This document shows, piece by piece, positions 1 through 8,799 of a stretch of 64,000 bases of DNA. The DNA lies in the NCBI GenBank assembly GCA_002779605.1, contig PEWE01000033.1:123352-187351 (forward strand). The letters are read 5' to 3'. The notes under the pieces were generated by a model, which was given only the letters and a program-made list of their open reading frames with translations, was not told where the DNA came from and did not search any database. Numbering within the stretch: the first letter of the stretch is position 1; each line of letters starts with the position of its first letter. This stretch comes from Zetaproteobacteria bacterium CG06_land_8_20_14_3_00_59_53 (lineage in GTDB: Bacteria; Pseudomonadota; Zetaproteobacteria; Mariprofundales; Mariprofundaceae). A program made the position numbers and the translations under genes.

Positions 1-1644
1 GATGTTGCCGTCAGCTGCCAGCACGGTGGTCTTGATAGAACGTTTGTTGGTGATGATGTCGCTGGCATTCACGTTGGCCTGCGTGGGCGCCACGCTGGAA
101 ATCTCCTGGAAGATTTTCAGCCGGATGGTATCACCCTCGGAGATCTGCGGCGTGACGCGCAGCGTCAGGCCGACATCCTGGCGCTGCACGGTATTGAACA
201 GATTCGTGGTTGTCGCATTGTTGGCGCTGGTGCCGGTCAGAAAAGGCACGTTCTGGCCGACGATGATCTCGGCCTCTTCATTGTCCATGGTCAGGATATT
301 CGGTGTGGAGAGCACATTGGTGTCGGTCTTGGTTTCCAGCGCGCGCAGGAGAGCACCGAGATTGTAGAAGGTATTGCCACCGACCGCGATCGTGCCCTGC
401 ACCACGCCGACCGCGATGCCGTTGCCCGGCGCCAGCGGGTTGGCCGCCACGGTATTGATGTTCACTCCGCCCTGATTGGTAAACGTCGTGCCTCCGATAG
501 CCTGTCTTCCCACGCTATTCGGGTTGCCCAGACCACGGAACTCCATACCGAACTGCTGCGCGCCGCTGGCGGTGATCTCGATGATCAGAGCCTCGACCAG
601 CACCTGCAGGCGGCGGATATCCAGTTTATCGATCAAGTTGCCCAGGCCGGGACGGTCACCGGAATCGGCGGTGATCAGCAGCGCATTGGTCGCGGGATCC
701 GCGACCACCTTCACATCGCCTGAAAACAACGCCCTGCCCGGCGCGCGGCCGCCCGCCGGTGCTGCGGCCGCAGCATCGCCGGTCTGACCCGAGATCAGGC
801 TGTTGATCACCTTGGCGACATCCTCCGCATCGGCATTCTTCAGGTAGCGAACATACAGGCGGTCGTTGTCTGTCGGCGGCGAGATGTCGAGCTTCTCGAC
901 CATGCGGATGACTTCGCTGAGCAGTTGCGGCGCCGCCACCACGATCAACATATTGCCCGGCTGATAGGCCATCGCCTTCACCGTGCCCATCGCGCCCTGC
1001 GTCGGTCCGCTGTAAAGCTGGGTCAAGGCTGCCGACACCTTGTCGGCCGAAGCATGTTCAAGCATGAAAACCTTCACTCCCATGGCTTCGTTGCGATCCA
1101 GCAGGCGGACCACTTCGCGGATGCGCTGGATATTGGCCCCGGAGTCGGTCATCAGCAGCATATTGCCGTTCGGATATACAGAAAGATTGCTGTTCGGCGG
1201 CACCAGTGGACGCAGGATGGCCATCAACTGCGAGGCATCGGCGTATTTCAGCCGGATCACCTCGGTCACCATGCCGTCTCCGCCCTTCTCACCGTCTGCT
1301 GCTCTGGAAGTCACCGGCAGCGGCTTCTGCACACCCTCGGCACGTGGCACGATCTTCACCACACTGCCGCTTTCTACAGCGGCAAAACCGTTCACCTCGA
1401 GCACCGAAAGAAACACAGCATAGGCCTCGCTCTCGGAAACAGGACTCGGGGAGATGATTGTCACCTTGCCCTTCACACGGTTATCAATCAGGAAGTTGCG
1501 GCCGGAGAATCCGGCGACGAACTCGATGAAAGCGCGGATATCCGCATCCTTGAAGTTCAGGGTCACATCACGCGCCATCGCTGCGGGAACAGATACGGCA
1601 AGCAGCACCATCGCAGCAACCATTCCAAGTATAAAACGCTTCAA
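1..1644 (-). CDS. gspD: Type II secretion secretin GspD (partial, 3' end outside window)
   Basis: Outer-membrane secretin that forms the exit pore of the type II secretion system. The frame is open from a TTG at 1644 to the window edge (548 codons), which is why the ORF track lacks it. The translation starts with a signal peptide (MKRFILGMVAAMVLLAVSVP), followed by an N0-like domain (DVTLNFKDADIRAFIEFVAG), repeated N1-N3 domains (VIRLKYADASQLMAILRPL; VRYLKNADAEDVAKVINSL) and the start of the secretin core (VLVEALIIEIT, ETKTDTNVLSTPNILT, VGQNVPFLTG). These are standard GspD landmarks. It lies 41 bases after gspC in the same direction. TTG is chosen because it directly precedes the signal peptide; the nearby ATG leads to a stop after five codons. 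Confidence 0.93.
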   Translation of the reverse strand, partial: MKRFILGMVAAMVLLAVSVPAAMARDVTLNFKDADIRAFIEFVAGFSGRNFLIDNRVKGKVTIISPSPVSESEAYAVFLSVLEVNGFAAVESGSVVKIVPRAEGVQKPLPVTSRAADGEKGGDGMVTEVIRLKYADASQLMAILRPLVPPNSNLSVYPNGNMLLMTDSGANIQRIREVVRLLDRNEAMGVKVFMLEHASADKVSAALTQLYSGPTQGAMGTVKAMAYQPGNMLIVVAAPQLLSEVIRMVEKLDISPPTDNDRLYVRYLKNADAEDVAKVINSLISGQTGDAAAAAPAGGRAPGRALFSGDVKVVADPATNALLITADSGDRPGLGNLIDKLDIRRLQVLVEALIIEITASGAQQFGMEFRGLGNPNSVGRQAIGGTTFTNQGGVNINTVAANPLAPGNGIAVGVVQGTIAVGGNTFYNLGALLRALETKTDTNVLSTPNILTMDNEEAEIIVGQNVPFLTGTSANNATTTNLFNTVQRQDVGLTLRVTPQISEGDTIRLKIFQEISSVAPTQANVNASDIITNKRSIKTTVLAADGNI

Positions 1645-1685
1645 ACCAGACCCCTCATGTATCCTGCGCTGCCGCATCTGCATAC

Positions 1686-2549
1686 TCAGCGGATGTCGAA
1701 ATGTAACCGTTGCACGGCACCGGCGCGAGTGATTTCAAGATCGAGGCTATTGGCTGTCTGCAAGGCCTGAAACAGGGCGATACCCTTTTCCGGACTGGCG
1801 ACTTCCTCCCCGTTCACCCTGCGGATCACATCACCATTCTGCAGTCCGGCCTGCTCGTACAACGAACCCGGAACGATGTCCTGAATGAGAAAACCGTCCG
1901 GGTTGCCGTTGGTCTGGTGCGGCACGGCCAGTGCACCGGTCAGCAGGCCGGGCAGGTCCTGCATCTGCGACTGGATGGCATCACGCGTGAAAACCTGGGA
2001 TGCAACAGGCATAGCGGGCATAGTAGATGCAGCCGGTCCGGGTGCCGTGGCAGGAAACATGGCCCCGCTATCGCCAAGCGAACCCTTGGCCATCAGCACC
2101 TTTTCCCTGCGCCCCCGGTTATCCACGACGATGGCATCAGCTTCGACCTCGATCAGCGAGACACCCGGTTGGATATCCGTACCGATCTGCACCACCTTCT
2201 CATCGCCCGCACCCAGTTGCATCACGGCAAAGGAACGATCGCCGGCCACCACCGTGCCAAGCAACCGGATGTTCAGTCGCGTCGGCGCAGCAGCCACAGG
2301 GGCTGTTGTCTGCACAGCGGCAGGCGGAGCGACCACCTGTTTGCCGAAGAGCGGGAAGGCGGAAATAGCGGCCGCATCGGGAAACTGCTGGGCAGCATCC
2401 GCAGCACTGGTGCCCTGAACAGCATATCCGGCTGTTCCGCCAGTCAGCCAACCGGCCACCAGCCATGCCGCCAGCAGAACAAGAATCACCTCGACCGCAC
2501 GCGGCAACCAGGCAGCGAATGAACGTGATGCGGGTGCAATACTCGACAT
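1686..2549 (-). CDS. gspC: Type II secretion inner-membrane protein GspC
   Basis: Links the inner-membrane assembly platform to the secretin GspD. The 287-residue protein has one membrane segment near residues 18-35 (AVEVILVLLAAWLVAGWL). A homology region follows at about 65-150 (LNIRLLGTVVAGDRSFAVMQ), then a C-terminal PDZ-like domain (GFLIQDIVPGSLYEQAGLQN, GDVIRRVNGEEV). I moved the start from 2618 to the ATG at 2549, since the extra residues are unlike a GspC N-terminus. No strong Shine-Dalgarno is visible. It is followed by gspD, the classic gspC-gspD order; the rest of the operon would lie outside the window. Confidence 0.9.
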   Translation of the reverse strand: MSSIAPASRSFAAWLPRAVEVILVLLAAWLVAGWLTGGTAGYAVQGTSAADAAQQFPDAAAISAFPLFGKQVVAPPAAVQTTAPVAAAPTRLNIRLLGTVVAGDRSFAVMQLGAGDEKVVQIGTDIQPGVSLIEVEADAIVVDNRGRREKVLMAKGSLGDSGAMFPATAPGPAASTMPAMPVASQVFTRDAIQSQMQDLPGLLTGALAVPHQTNGNPDGFLIQDIVPGSLYEQAGLQNGDVIRRVNGEEVASPEKGIALFQALQTANSLDLEITRAGAVQRLHFDIR

Positions 2550-2612
2550 AGCAACGCAGCTTATCGGGCATTGCCAGCGAATGCATCCCTGCCGATCATC
2601 TGATGCATTATA

Positions 2613-2645
2613 AGACAAAGCCCCGGCATCGCCGGGGCTTTGTCT
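2613..2645 (-). terminator. Intrinsic terminator after the 567-residue exported protein gene
   Basis: Perfect 15-base inverted repeat (AGACAAAGCCCCGGC) around a 3-base loop, 24 bases beyond the stop of the gene at 2669. On the minus strand it is followed by a weak T-rich stretch. It also separates that gene from gspC. Confidence 0.8.
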
Positions 2646-2668
2646 GTGAACTCATCCCTTAAGTGGGC

Positions 2669-4372
2669 TCAACGGATGCTTGGTTGCTGCTGGGAAAGCA
2701 CAATCGCCCGCTTTTGCGCAGTGGTAAAAGCGGTCGTGCCGTCTGTTGTGCCTCCAACAGAGGCTATGATATTTGCAACATTGGTCTTGAATGCGATCTT
2801 TGCTGCATTGCGCTGTGCTGCCGTTTCAGTTCCCGTATAAACACCGAAACGGGTGAACTCGGCAATTTGCAGATCTTCCTGTATGCCCTGCAATGCGGCA
2901 AACGATGTAGGAACGCCGGGGAAGGTGGATCGGGCTGCTGTCCATACGCCACCGCCTCCCTGACAGGAGTTTTTATCAAAGAACGGGCCACCGGCTCCAC
3001 CGGCACAAGAACCCATCCAGATCAGATTAGCAGGAATGGGAATAGAGGATCGCGAATAACTAAGCGAACCACCCGCGGCCAGAGCACTGGCAACAAAATT
3101 CGTCGCACCCGTCTGAGGAATCGGCCAGTTCACCTGATTGCCATTAAAATCCCAATAGCTTCCGACTCCGCTGGCCGCCAATTGCCCCTGAGTCACAACA
3201 TTACCGAGTCCCGTTGCGATATTGGTCTGCATCTGGGTGATTTCGGGGTTGGTTGAAGCGATACTGGTCTGGAAGGTGCCGAAGGCCGCCTGGTAGGCAT
3301 TATCAATGGCTGTCCGGATGGCAGGTGTCATCGGCCAGTTCACCGGATCATCAAAATACTTGGCGTAGGTGGTATCGATCGCCGCCATTGCCGTACCGAG
3401 AGCCGCGACAGCTGTGTTGAAGCGGGTCACAGCCGTACCGCTGACACCAAGCGTGTTCAGCATTGACGCGTATCTGGCCTGCACCTTCTGCACGCCGATC
3501 CGGGTGCTGAAACTGTTCACCGACTGCATCATACTATTGCGCACCGAGGCGCTCATCGCCGCCATCGCTGCCGCACCTGCTCCGGTATTCACTTTATCGC
3601 CCGCCGTATCAAACGCAGCCAGGAAAACATCCAGATCGATACCTGCTGCTTCGGCCGCATCAATCACAATATCACCCAACAGACCGGCAGCCTTGGCCAT
3701 GTCGGCCTGAGCCTGAGCCGGGGTGTCCACGGCGCTCTTGAACAAGCTGGTGAAATGACTTAGATCCTTCTTGCCGGTATTTGCACATACAAGCTTCTGC
3801 TTGAATGTGGTGAGCTGGGCTGCGGTCACACCATTGGCCAGCATATCCGGCTCCATGCCATTGATCACAGCTTCCTGACCAATCGTTCCGATGCTGCTGA
3901 TATCGGTTGGTGTCAGCACATCGGTACGGGTAAACATCAAGCCGAACAGCACGGCAAGCGGGTCATCCGAACCGATCAATGCCCCCATCGTCACCATCGC
4001 CTCCCCCTGCTTGGTGGACACACCGTTGGCACCGAGCCCGTTCGTCGCGTTGGCTGGAGGTGCGGGCGCAAATGAGCGACGCACCACGGTTGCCGTATCT
4101 GCTGCCGTGGTCACCTTGATCGACAGGAAATTCGATGTCGGGCAGGTCGGCACATTACTGAAGGTAAAGGCGATCTTGCCGTTGGCATCCGAGATCACCG
4201 TTGTACTGCTGACGGCGGAAACGGTGCCGTTACTGAGAAATTTCTCCAGGGTCACAATAAAGCTGGTGTTTGCTGCCAAAGGCGCTGTCGCGGCATATGC
4301 GGAGCCTGCAAACGATGCAATGGATAACGCACCTGCAAGCAGCATAAAACGAATATCAAAATACTTGTTCAT
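2669..4372 (-). CDS. Exported protein of unknown function, 567 residues
   Basis: I do not recognise the family. The protein has a clear Sec signal peptide (MNKYFDIRFMLLAGALSIAS, likely cleaved after AYA). A short beta-rich stretch follows (SFIVTLEKFLSNGTVSAV), then a long alanine-, threonine- and serine-rich region predicted to be mostly helical. The C-terminal part has a glycine-rich segment with a cysteine pair (MGSCAGGAGGPFFDKNSCQG). It lies 32 bases downstream of a tiny lipoprotein gene and just upstream of gspC, all on the minus strand, and ends at a strong terminator. Its position next to gspCD makes it a candidate substrate or accessory of type II secretion, but that is inference from location only. 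Confidence 0.75.
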   Translation of the reverse strand: MNKYFDIRFMLLAGALSIASFAGSAYAATAPLAANTSFIVTLEKFLSNGTVSAVSSTTVISDANGKIAFTFSNVPTCPTSNFLSIKVTTAADTATVVRRSFAPAPPANATNGLGANGVSTKQGEAMVTMGALIGSDDPLAVLFGLMFTRTDVLTPTDISSIGTIGQEAVINGMEPDMLANGVTAAQLTTFKQKLVCANTGKKDLSHFTSLFKSAVDTPAQAQADMAKAAGLLGDIVIDAAEAAGIDLDVFLAAFDTAGDKVNTGAGAAAMAAMSASVRNSMMQSVNSFSTRIGVQKVQARYASMLNTLGVSGTAVTRFNTAVAALGTAMAAIDTTYAKYFDDPVNWPMTPAIRTAIDNAYQAAFGTFQTSIASTNPEITQMQTNIATGLGNVVTQGQLAASGVGSYWDFNGNQVNWPIPQTGATNFVASALAAGGSLSYSRSSIPIPANLIWMGSCAGGAGGPFFDKNSCQGGGGVWTAARSTFPGVPTSFAALQGIQEDLQIAEFTRFGVYTGTETAAQRNAAKIAFKTNVANIIASVGGTTDGTTAFTTAQKRAIVLSQQQPSIR

Positions 4373-4404
4373 GATTCCTCCTCTGAATCCGTTATGCGCG
4401 GTTA

Positions 4405-4545
4405 TCAGGCACCGCTGCCAGACACACCTGCTCCAGTTGTCGTGCCGCCACCCGAGTTACTGCCGCAAGCTGCAAGCCCGACCGCAGCAACAAACAAGGC
4501 AATGACAATCACCACATGATGTGCATGTGTTCGCATATATCTCAT
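4405..4545 (-). CDS. Very short lipoprotein, possible truncated paralogue
   Basis: 46 residues: a signal sequence ending in a lipobox (VGLAAC) followed by a short glycine/serine/threonine tail (GSNSGGGTTTGAGVSGSGA). The start at 4545 is preceded by a good ribosome site (AGGAGAG), unlike the upstream ATG used in the ORF track. The first 33 residues closely resemble those of the large lipoprotein next door (MRYMRTHAHHVVIVIALFV against MKYIRQHARHAMLLVVLFV, then LAAC). This suggests a duplicated gene reduced to its export head, or a small lipoprotein made by recombination. It sits 32 bases upstream of the exported 567-residue protein and is probably cotranscribed with it. Confidence 0.65.
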   Translation of the reverse strand: MRYMRTHAHHVVIVIALFVAAVGLAACGSNSGGGTTTGAGVSGSGA

Positions 4546-4670
4546 GGTATCTCTCCTGTTGGGGATTTTGGTCTGAAGTTCCTCTTCCCGACCAGTACAG
4601 GCTAAACAAAAAACATGGCGGAAATCAAGACGGAATACTTCCCGCTCTGCCTCTGCCGTCGGGGAACACA

Positions 4671-4700
4671 AAAAAAGAGGCGCCCCAGGGGCGCCTCTTT
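4671..4700 (-). terminator. Intrinsic terminator after the 730-residue lipoprotein gene
   Basis: A GC-rich hairpin with arms AAAGAGGCGCCCC / GGGGCGCCTCTTT is followed on the minus strand by a run of T. It lies 20 bases beyond the stop codon at 4720. Confidence 0.88.
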
Positions 4701-4719
4701 CTGCATCATCTACAGGTAG

Positions 4720-6912
4720 CTACTGCGTGATGAAGGCCTCGCCGACCTCGCTGACGGTACCGGTCGCACTGGCGCTGACCGCGTAGAGCGCCTTGGTGCC
4801 GCCGATCGGCCAGACGATGTCCACATAGTCGCCGCCGGTCATGGCACCGTTGATATGATAGACGCCGGGCTTGGTAGCCGGCACAGCATCAATCGACAGG
4901 GTCGAGGTGGAAGCCGTGCCGCCTGCCGGGGTGGCGACCAGCGTGGCCGAACCTGCGGTCGTGGCGGTGGGAGCCGTCGTGATGGTCAGCGTACCGGTGT
5001 TATAGGCGGTCGAGAATCCCGCGTAGCTGCTGGCATAGATGGTGCGAGCCAGGAAATTCAGCGTGCCGGTAAAGCTAGGCGTCGCCGTACTGGCCTGATC
5101 ATGCACGAAGCCGATGAAATTGGACGGGTAGTCCCGCATATTGCCGGGCAGACCTCCGGGAGGTGTACCACCCATGATTTCCTCACCCTGTATCGCACCG
5201 GACTCGTAGAATTCCACGACGCGCAGGTGATCGTCCGTCGCACTGGTCAGGATGTTTTCCGCGAAATTATCGTTCGCATCCTTCTTCATCACGAACATGC
5301 TTCCCTGGAACACCATCAATTCAGGCGAACCGGTCGAGGTATCCCAGAAACCGTTGCCGATCGTTCCGTTTGTCAGAGCCGCAGGAAGGGTCATCGGACC
5401 GGCTATCTGCGGGGTCAGCCCCTGAGCCAACGCAGCAGTCCGGCTCAGGCCCGGCATGCCGGGATGGATATTCGCGATGGTGATGTCCTCCACTGCGGAA
5501 AGCGCGAAGGGATTCGGTGCCACGCTGTCCACCTTGGACATGTACGATTCACCCACCTGGGTGATCTTGCCCGCCGAAGGACCGAGTCGGGGAACGATGA
5601 AATAGATGCCCCGGCGCAGACCGACTGCTGTGGCGACATACAAATCATAGGTGGCGCCATCTGTGAAGGTGAAAACCAACAGGTTCGTCGGAATGGTCGA
5701 GGAAATGACGTAGGTTCCCGTTCCGAATGTCAGGGTTGAAACAGCCCCGCTGTCCAGGCTGCCTGCATCCGTCCGCAGAGTCATGCTGCCCATGGTGACC
5801 GACCCCGTGCCCACATTGACGGCAGTCACTGCTGCCCGGCCCCAGTTCACACGCGGAACACCGGTGGTAAATATATCGCGCGCCACGATATTCATCAGGC
5901 CTGAAGTCACCCCCGGTGAATAGAAGCTGGACACAAAGGTGGCCAGACCTGCCGCGTTGATGCCCGTGGTCGGAATCAGTGTGCCGACAAAAAGACCTTT
6001 GGTCATTGTCGGACCGGCCACGACAAGGTCGGTGTAATTACCCGACATACTGCCGTTCAGACCAAGGTTGCCTACCACCCGGGTAATCGTGGTGGGAGCA
6101 GTGGTGCTGTCGACAATATTCATCACGACACTGGAACCGACAACCTTGCCGGTAATGAAATTGCCGCCGGTCGTACCTGTAATGTCACCGTTTGCCGCGA
6201 CGGCGATGGCCCCGTCAACGAAGTTCCCGTTTGCCGGATTGACCAGGGCTGCGGTATTGGCAAGCGCCGTTGCGCCGGTCACATCGGATTCGGAAACCGT
6301 GATGGCGAATATCTTGTAATTCCCGGCCGTGACCGTGCCGCCTGTGGTGCCTGCGGTCAGCTTCTTGAACGCGGCGGTTTTCAGACCCGCGTTGGCGGTG
6401 AGCGACGGATCTTCATACAGGCCGTTGGTCCCCGTGTTGCCCGCCAGTCCGAAGGCTGTCTGCGCATTGGTCTGCGCTGCCGCCAGCGTATCTCCCCTTC
6501 CCACACGCTCGAACACATCCTTGGTCAGCGGGGTGACATTGAACGAGGTCAGTGCGTTCGCACCCGTCGTGTTACCGACAAACATCATGGTGGGCGCAGG
6601 CATACCCGTATCAAGGTCGGTACCGCCCGTGGCCTTGATGTAGATAGGGTCAGGTGCCGTGGCCACCGTCAAAGTAATCGTAAATGCACCGGCGGTATCG
6701 GTTGAGCCAGTGCCGACCTGCGTAGTCATCGCCAGATCGCTGTACAGAGTCAGGGTTGCGCCACTTACGCGACCGTCAACCACGGTACCGCTCAATGAGG
6801 CATTCGGTGTTGTAGTGGCCGTTCCGCCGCCGCAGGCCGCGAGCCCTGCCAGCGACACAAAAAGCACGACAAGAAGCATCGCATGACGAGCATGCTGTCG
6901 AATGTATTTCAT
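4720..6912 (-). CDS. Large lipoprotein of unknown function, 730 residues
   Basis: The start at 6912 (MKYIRQHARHAMLLVVLFV) is preceded by GGGAG and opens a lipoprotein signal with lipobox LAGLAAC, so the protein is likely anchored in the outer membrane. Residues after the cysteine form a carboxypeptidase-regulatory-like beta domain (ASLSGTVVDGRVSGATLTLY). A very long threonine-, glycine- and alanine-rich beta-type region follows, with repeated elements such as GNYKIFAITVSES and GTYVISS. I cannot assign it to a named family. The gene is monocistronic with its own terminator and lies between gspCD and a gspN-like gene, so a surface lipoprotein exported with help from type II secretion is possible but unproven. 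Confidence 0.78.
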   Translation of the reverse strand: MKYIRQHARHAMLLVVLFVSLAGLAACGGGTATTTPNASLSGTVVDGRVSGATLTLYSDLAMTTQVGTGSTDTAGAFTITLTVATAPDPIYIKATGGTDLDTGMPAPTMMFVGNTTGANALTSFNVTPLTKDVFERVGRGDTLAAAQTNAQTAFGLAGNTGTNGLYEDPSLTANAGLKTAAFKKLTAGTTGGTVTAGNYKIFAITVSESDVTGATALANTAALVNPANGNFVDGAIAVAANGDITGTTGGNFITGKVVGSSVVMNIVDSTTAPTTITRVVGNLGLNGSMSGNYTDLVVAGPTMTKGLFVGTLIPTTGINAAGLATFVSSFYSPGVTSGLMNIVARDIFTTGVPRVNWGRAAVTAVNVGTGSVTMGSMTLRTDAGSLDSGAVSTLTFGTGTYVISSTIPTNLLVFTFTDGATYDLYVATAVGLRRGIYFIVPRLGPSAGKITQVGESYMSKVDSVAPNPFALSAVEDITIANIHPGMPGLSRTAALAQGLTPQIAGPMTLPAALTNGTIGNGFWDTSTGSPELMVFQGSMFVMKKDANDNFAENILTSATDDHLRVVEFYESGAIQGEEIMGGTPPGGLPGNMRDYPSNFIGFVHDQASTATPSFTGTLNFLARTIYASSYAGFSTAYNTGTLTITTAPTATTAGSATLVATPAGGTASTSTLSIDAVPATKPGVYHINGAMTGGDYVDIVWPIGGTKALYAVSASATGTVSEVGEAFITQ

Positions 6913-7085
6913 CTTGTTCTCCCTGAAAAAAAGAATCGCGGGTACCCCGCCCGCGTGCTCATATTGATAGACCATAACCAGAAAAAAAGCAAGGCTTAAT
7001 TGATTTGTGGGAAAACAAAACCTTGCCTGCCGACATGCCCGCGATACGGTGCGTTACCCGAAGGAAACAAGGAGTCGGTAAGCCC

Positions 7086-7853
7086 ATGGCATTCCAGATC
7101 AAGAAAACACATCTCCAGCTTGCAGCCCTGTTCCTGCTCGCGCTGCCGGTGTTTGTCTGGATACAATGGCAACCGCAGACATGGCTGAACGGACAGCTCG
7201 CAACGCAGGGTATGCAAGGCACGCTACACTATGCATCGGTGAGTAAATCCTTCCCCGGCTTGCAACTTGAAGGGGTAAATATCAGCGCTCCGGGAATGAA
7301 CCCATTGGCACTGCAAAGCCTGCTGCTTCGCCCTGCCTTTTCCACACTTCTGAGCGGCTCCCCCGGCCTTTTTACCAAAGCGGATAGCGAAGGTATCAGT
7401 GCCGAATCCGTGATAGCCATGCGAGACAAACAGCTTGAGCTTGGCGACGTGCATCTGCATGCCGATGCGGCATCCCTGTCGCACTTCGATTCCCGACTGC
7501 TGCTGCTCGGCTTGTCGGGTTCGCTGGACTTGCAGGGACGTATGCTGCTGCAAATGGAAACCGCTCTACCTCTGGATGGCAATATCGATCTGAACTGGGA
7601 TAAGCCCTCCTCGCTTCTGCTTCCACCGGGCATGGAAAAAATGCAGCTGACAGTGAATGCGGCCGATGCTGAAGGTGCGAAGATATGGAATTGGAAGATT
7701 GAGAGTACACCGGACATCGTCACTGGCGAAGGCAAGATCGTGGCCGGTGGCGCTGATATCCGTCAATGGTTGCTGCGCGGCAAATTACGTACCATGAAAG
7801 GCGGTGCAGAGATGGTGCTTTCAGGCACACTCGGCGCTCCGCATTTGCAATAA
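7086..7853 (+). CDS. Probable type II secretion protein N (GspN-like)
   Basis: 255 residues with one N-terminal membrane segment (LQLAALFLLALPVFVWIQW) and an otherwise periplasmic beta-rich body. Elements such as LPLDGNIDLNWDKPSSLLLP and the C-terminal LRTMKGGAEMVLSGTLGAP resemble the GspN family, an accessory inner-membrane protein of type II secretion. The size also fits. The start at ATG 7086 is preceded by AAGGAG about 11 bases upstream; the ORF track start at 7005 adds a non-homologous head. It overlaps the shadow of the next gene but ends 19 bases before its true start. The family call is moderate; proximity to gspC/gspD supports it. Confidence 0.55.
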   Translation: MAFQIKKTHLQLAALFLLALPVFVWIQWQPQTWLNGQLATQGMQGTLHYASVSKSFPGLQLEGVNISAPGMNPLALQSLLLRPAFSTLLSGSPGLFTKADSEGISAESVIAMRDKQLELGDVHLHADAASLSHFDSRLLLLGLSGSLDLQGRMLLQMETALPLDGNIDLNWDKPSSLLLPPGMEKMQLTVNAADAEGAKIWNWKIESTPDIVTGEGKIVAGGADIRQWLLRGKLRTMKGGAEMVLSGTLGAPHLQ

Positions 7854-7872
7854 GAGAATTGCATCTGAGCCG

Positions 7873-8799
7873 ATGATCTGGCATTTACTTTCCCGGCAAC
7901 TGGCCCCGCTCACCCTGGCTGGCGCCATCGCCGCTTATCTGCATCCGCCTCTGTTCCTGTTTCTGAAGGATTACTTTCTCTGGCTGTTCGCCGCCACCAT
8001 GTTCGCTCTGGGAGTGGTACTTCAACCCGAAGAAGCACGCGACGCCATGAAGCATCCGGCCCGCATCGGACTCGGTGTGCTCACCCAGTTTTCCGTGATG
8101 CCTCTGCTCGGCTTTGCGGCAGCCAGCCTTGCTGTGTCTCAGGGGGTATCCCCGATGCTGGCGCTCGGCTTTATTATCGTCGGTTGCGCGCCCGGGGCGA
8201 TGGCCAGCAACGTGATCACCTATCTGGCCGGTGGTGCCGTGGCATTTTCCATTGCCATGACCATGTTGGCCACCGTGCTTTCCCCGCTGCTCACCCCGCT
8301 GCTGGTGGAGATACTCGGCAAGGCCTATATGGATATCCCCTTCTGGCCGATGATGCAGACCATCCTGCTTACCGTGGCTCTGCCGCTGGGGCTCGGCATC
8401 GTGTTGCGCCGTCATCTCGGGGATTTCAAGGCAAGCGCTGAGCAAATGGCACCGGGAATCGCCGCACTGGCCATCATCCTGATCTGCAGTTACGCCGTAG
8501 CCGCCAATCAGGGACGCATCGCCGATACCCCGATGCTGGTGGTCGGGTTGGTGATCCTGCTCAATGCGCTGGGCTATCTGCTGGGCTGGCTGGCTGGACA
8601 CCTGTTCCGTTTCGATCTTTCGCACCGCATCACGCTGAGCATCGAGATCGGCATGCAGAATGCGGGGCTGGGAGTGGCTCTGGCCCTAAAACATTTCCAG
8701 CCTGAGACCGCCCTGCCGGGGGCGCTTTTCGCAGTGTGGTGCATCATCACCGCCGCCGGCATGACCCGCCTGCTCAACAGCCGGCGGGCAGTGGCCTAG
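7873..8799 (+). CDS. Bile acid:sodium symporter (BASS) family transporter
   Basis: 308 residues with about ten hydrophobic segments covering most of the chain. Family landmarks are the early MFALGVVLQPEE block, the substrate-site loop GFIIVGCAPGAMASNVITYL and the late EIGMQNAGLGVALAL motif with its conserved glutamate and asparagine. Members import organic anions or pyruvate-like acids with sodium; the substrate here cannot be read from sequence. The start at 7873 follows directly after the gspN-like stop. The TAG stop shares bases with the stop of the converging citrate synthase gene (CTAG). Confidence 0.88.
   Translation: MIWHLLSRQLAPLTLAGAIAAYLHPPLFLFLKDYFLWLFAATMFALGVVLQPEEARDAMKHPARIGLGVLTQFSVMPLLGFAAASLAVSQGVSPMLALGFIIVGCAPGAMASNVITYLAGGAVAFSIAMTMLATVLSPLLTPLLVEILGKAYMDIPFWPMMQTILLTVALPLGLGIVLRRHLGDFKASAEQMAPGIAALAIILICSYAVAANQGRIADTPMLVVGLVILLNALGYLLGWLAGHLFRFDLSHRITLSIEIGMQNAGLGVALALKHFQPETALPGALFAVWCIITAAGMTRLLNSRRAVA

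Noticed and set aside
925-1770. 281-residue plus-strand ORF opposite gspD
   Set aside because: gspD is clear on the minus strand; this frame has no recognisable domain.
8796-8799. Overlapping stop codons of the BASS transporter and gltA as an antisense control
   Set aside because: A shared CTAG at convergent gene ends is common in compact genomes and needs no special explanation.
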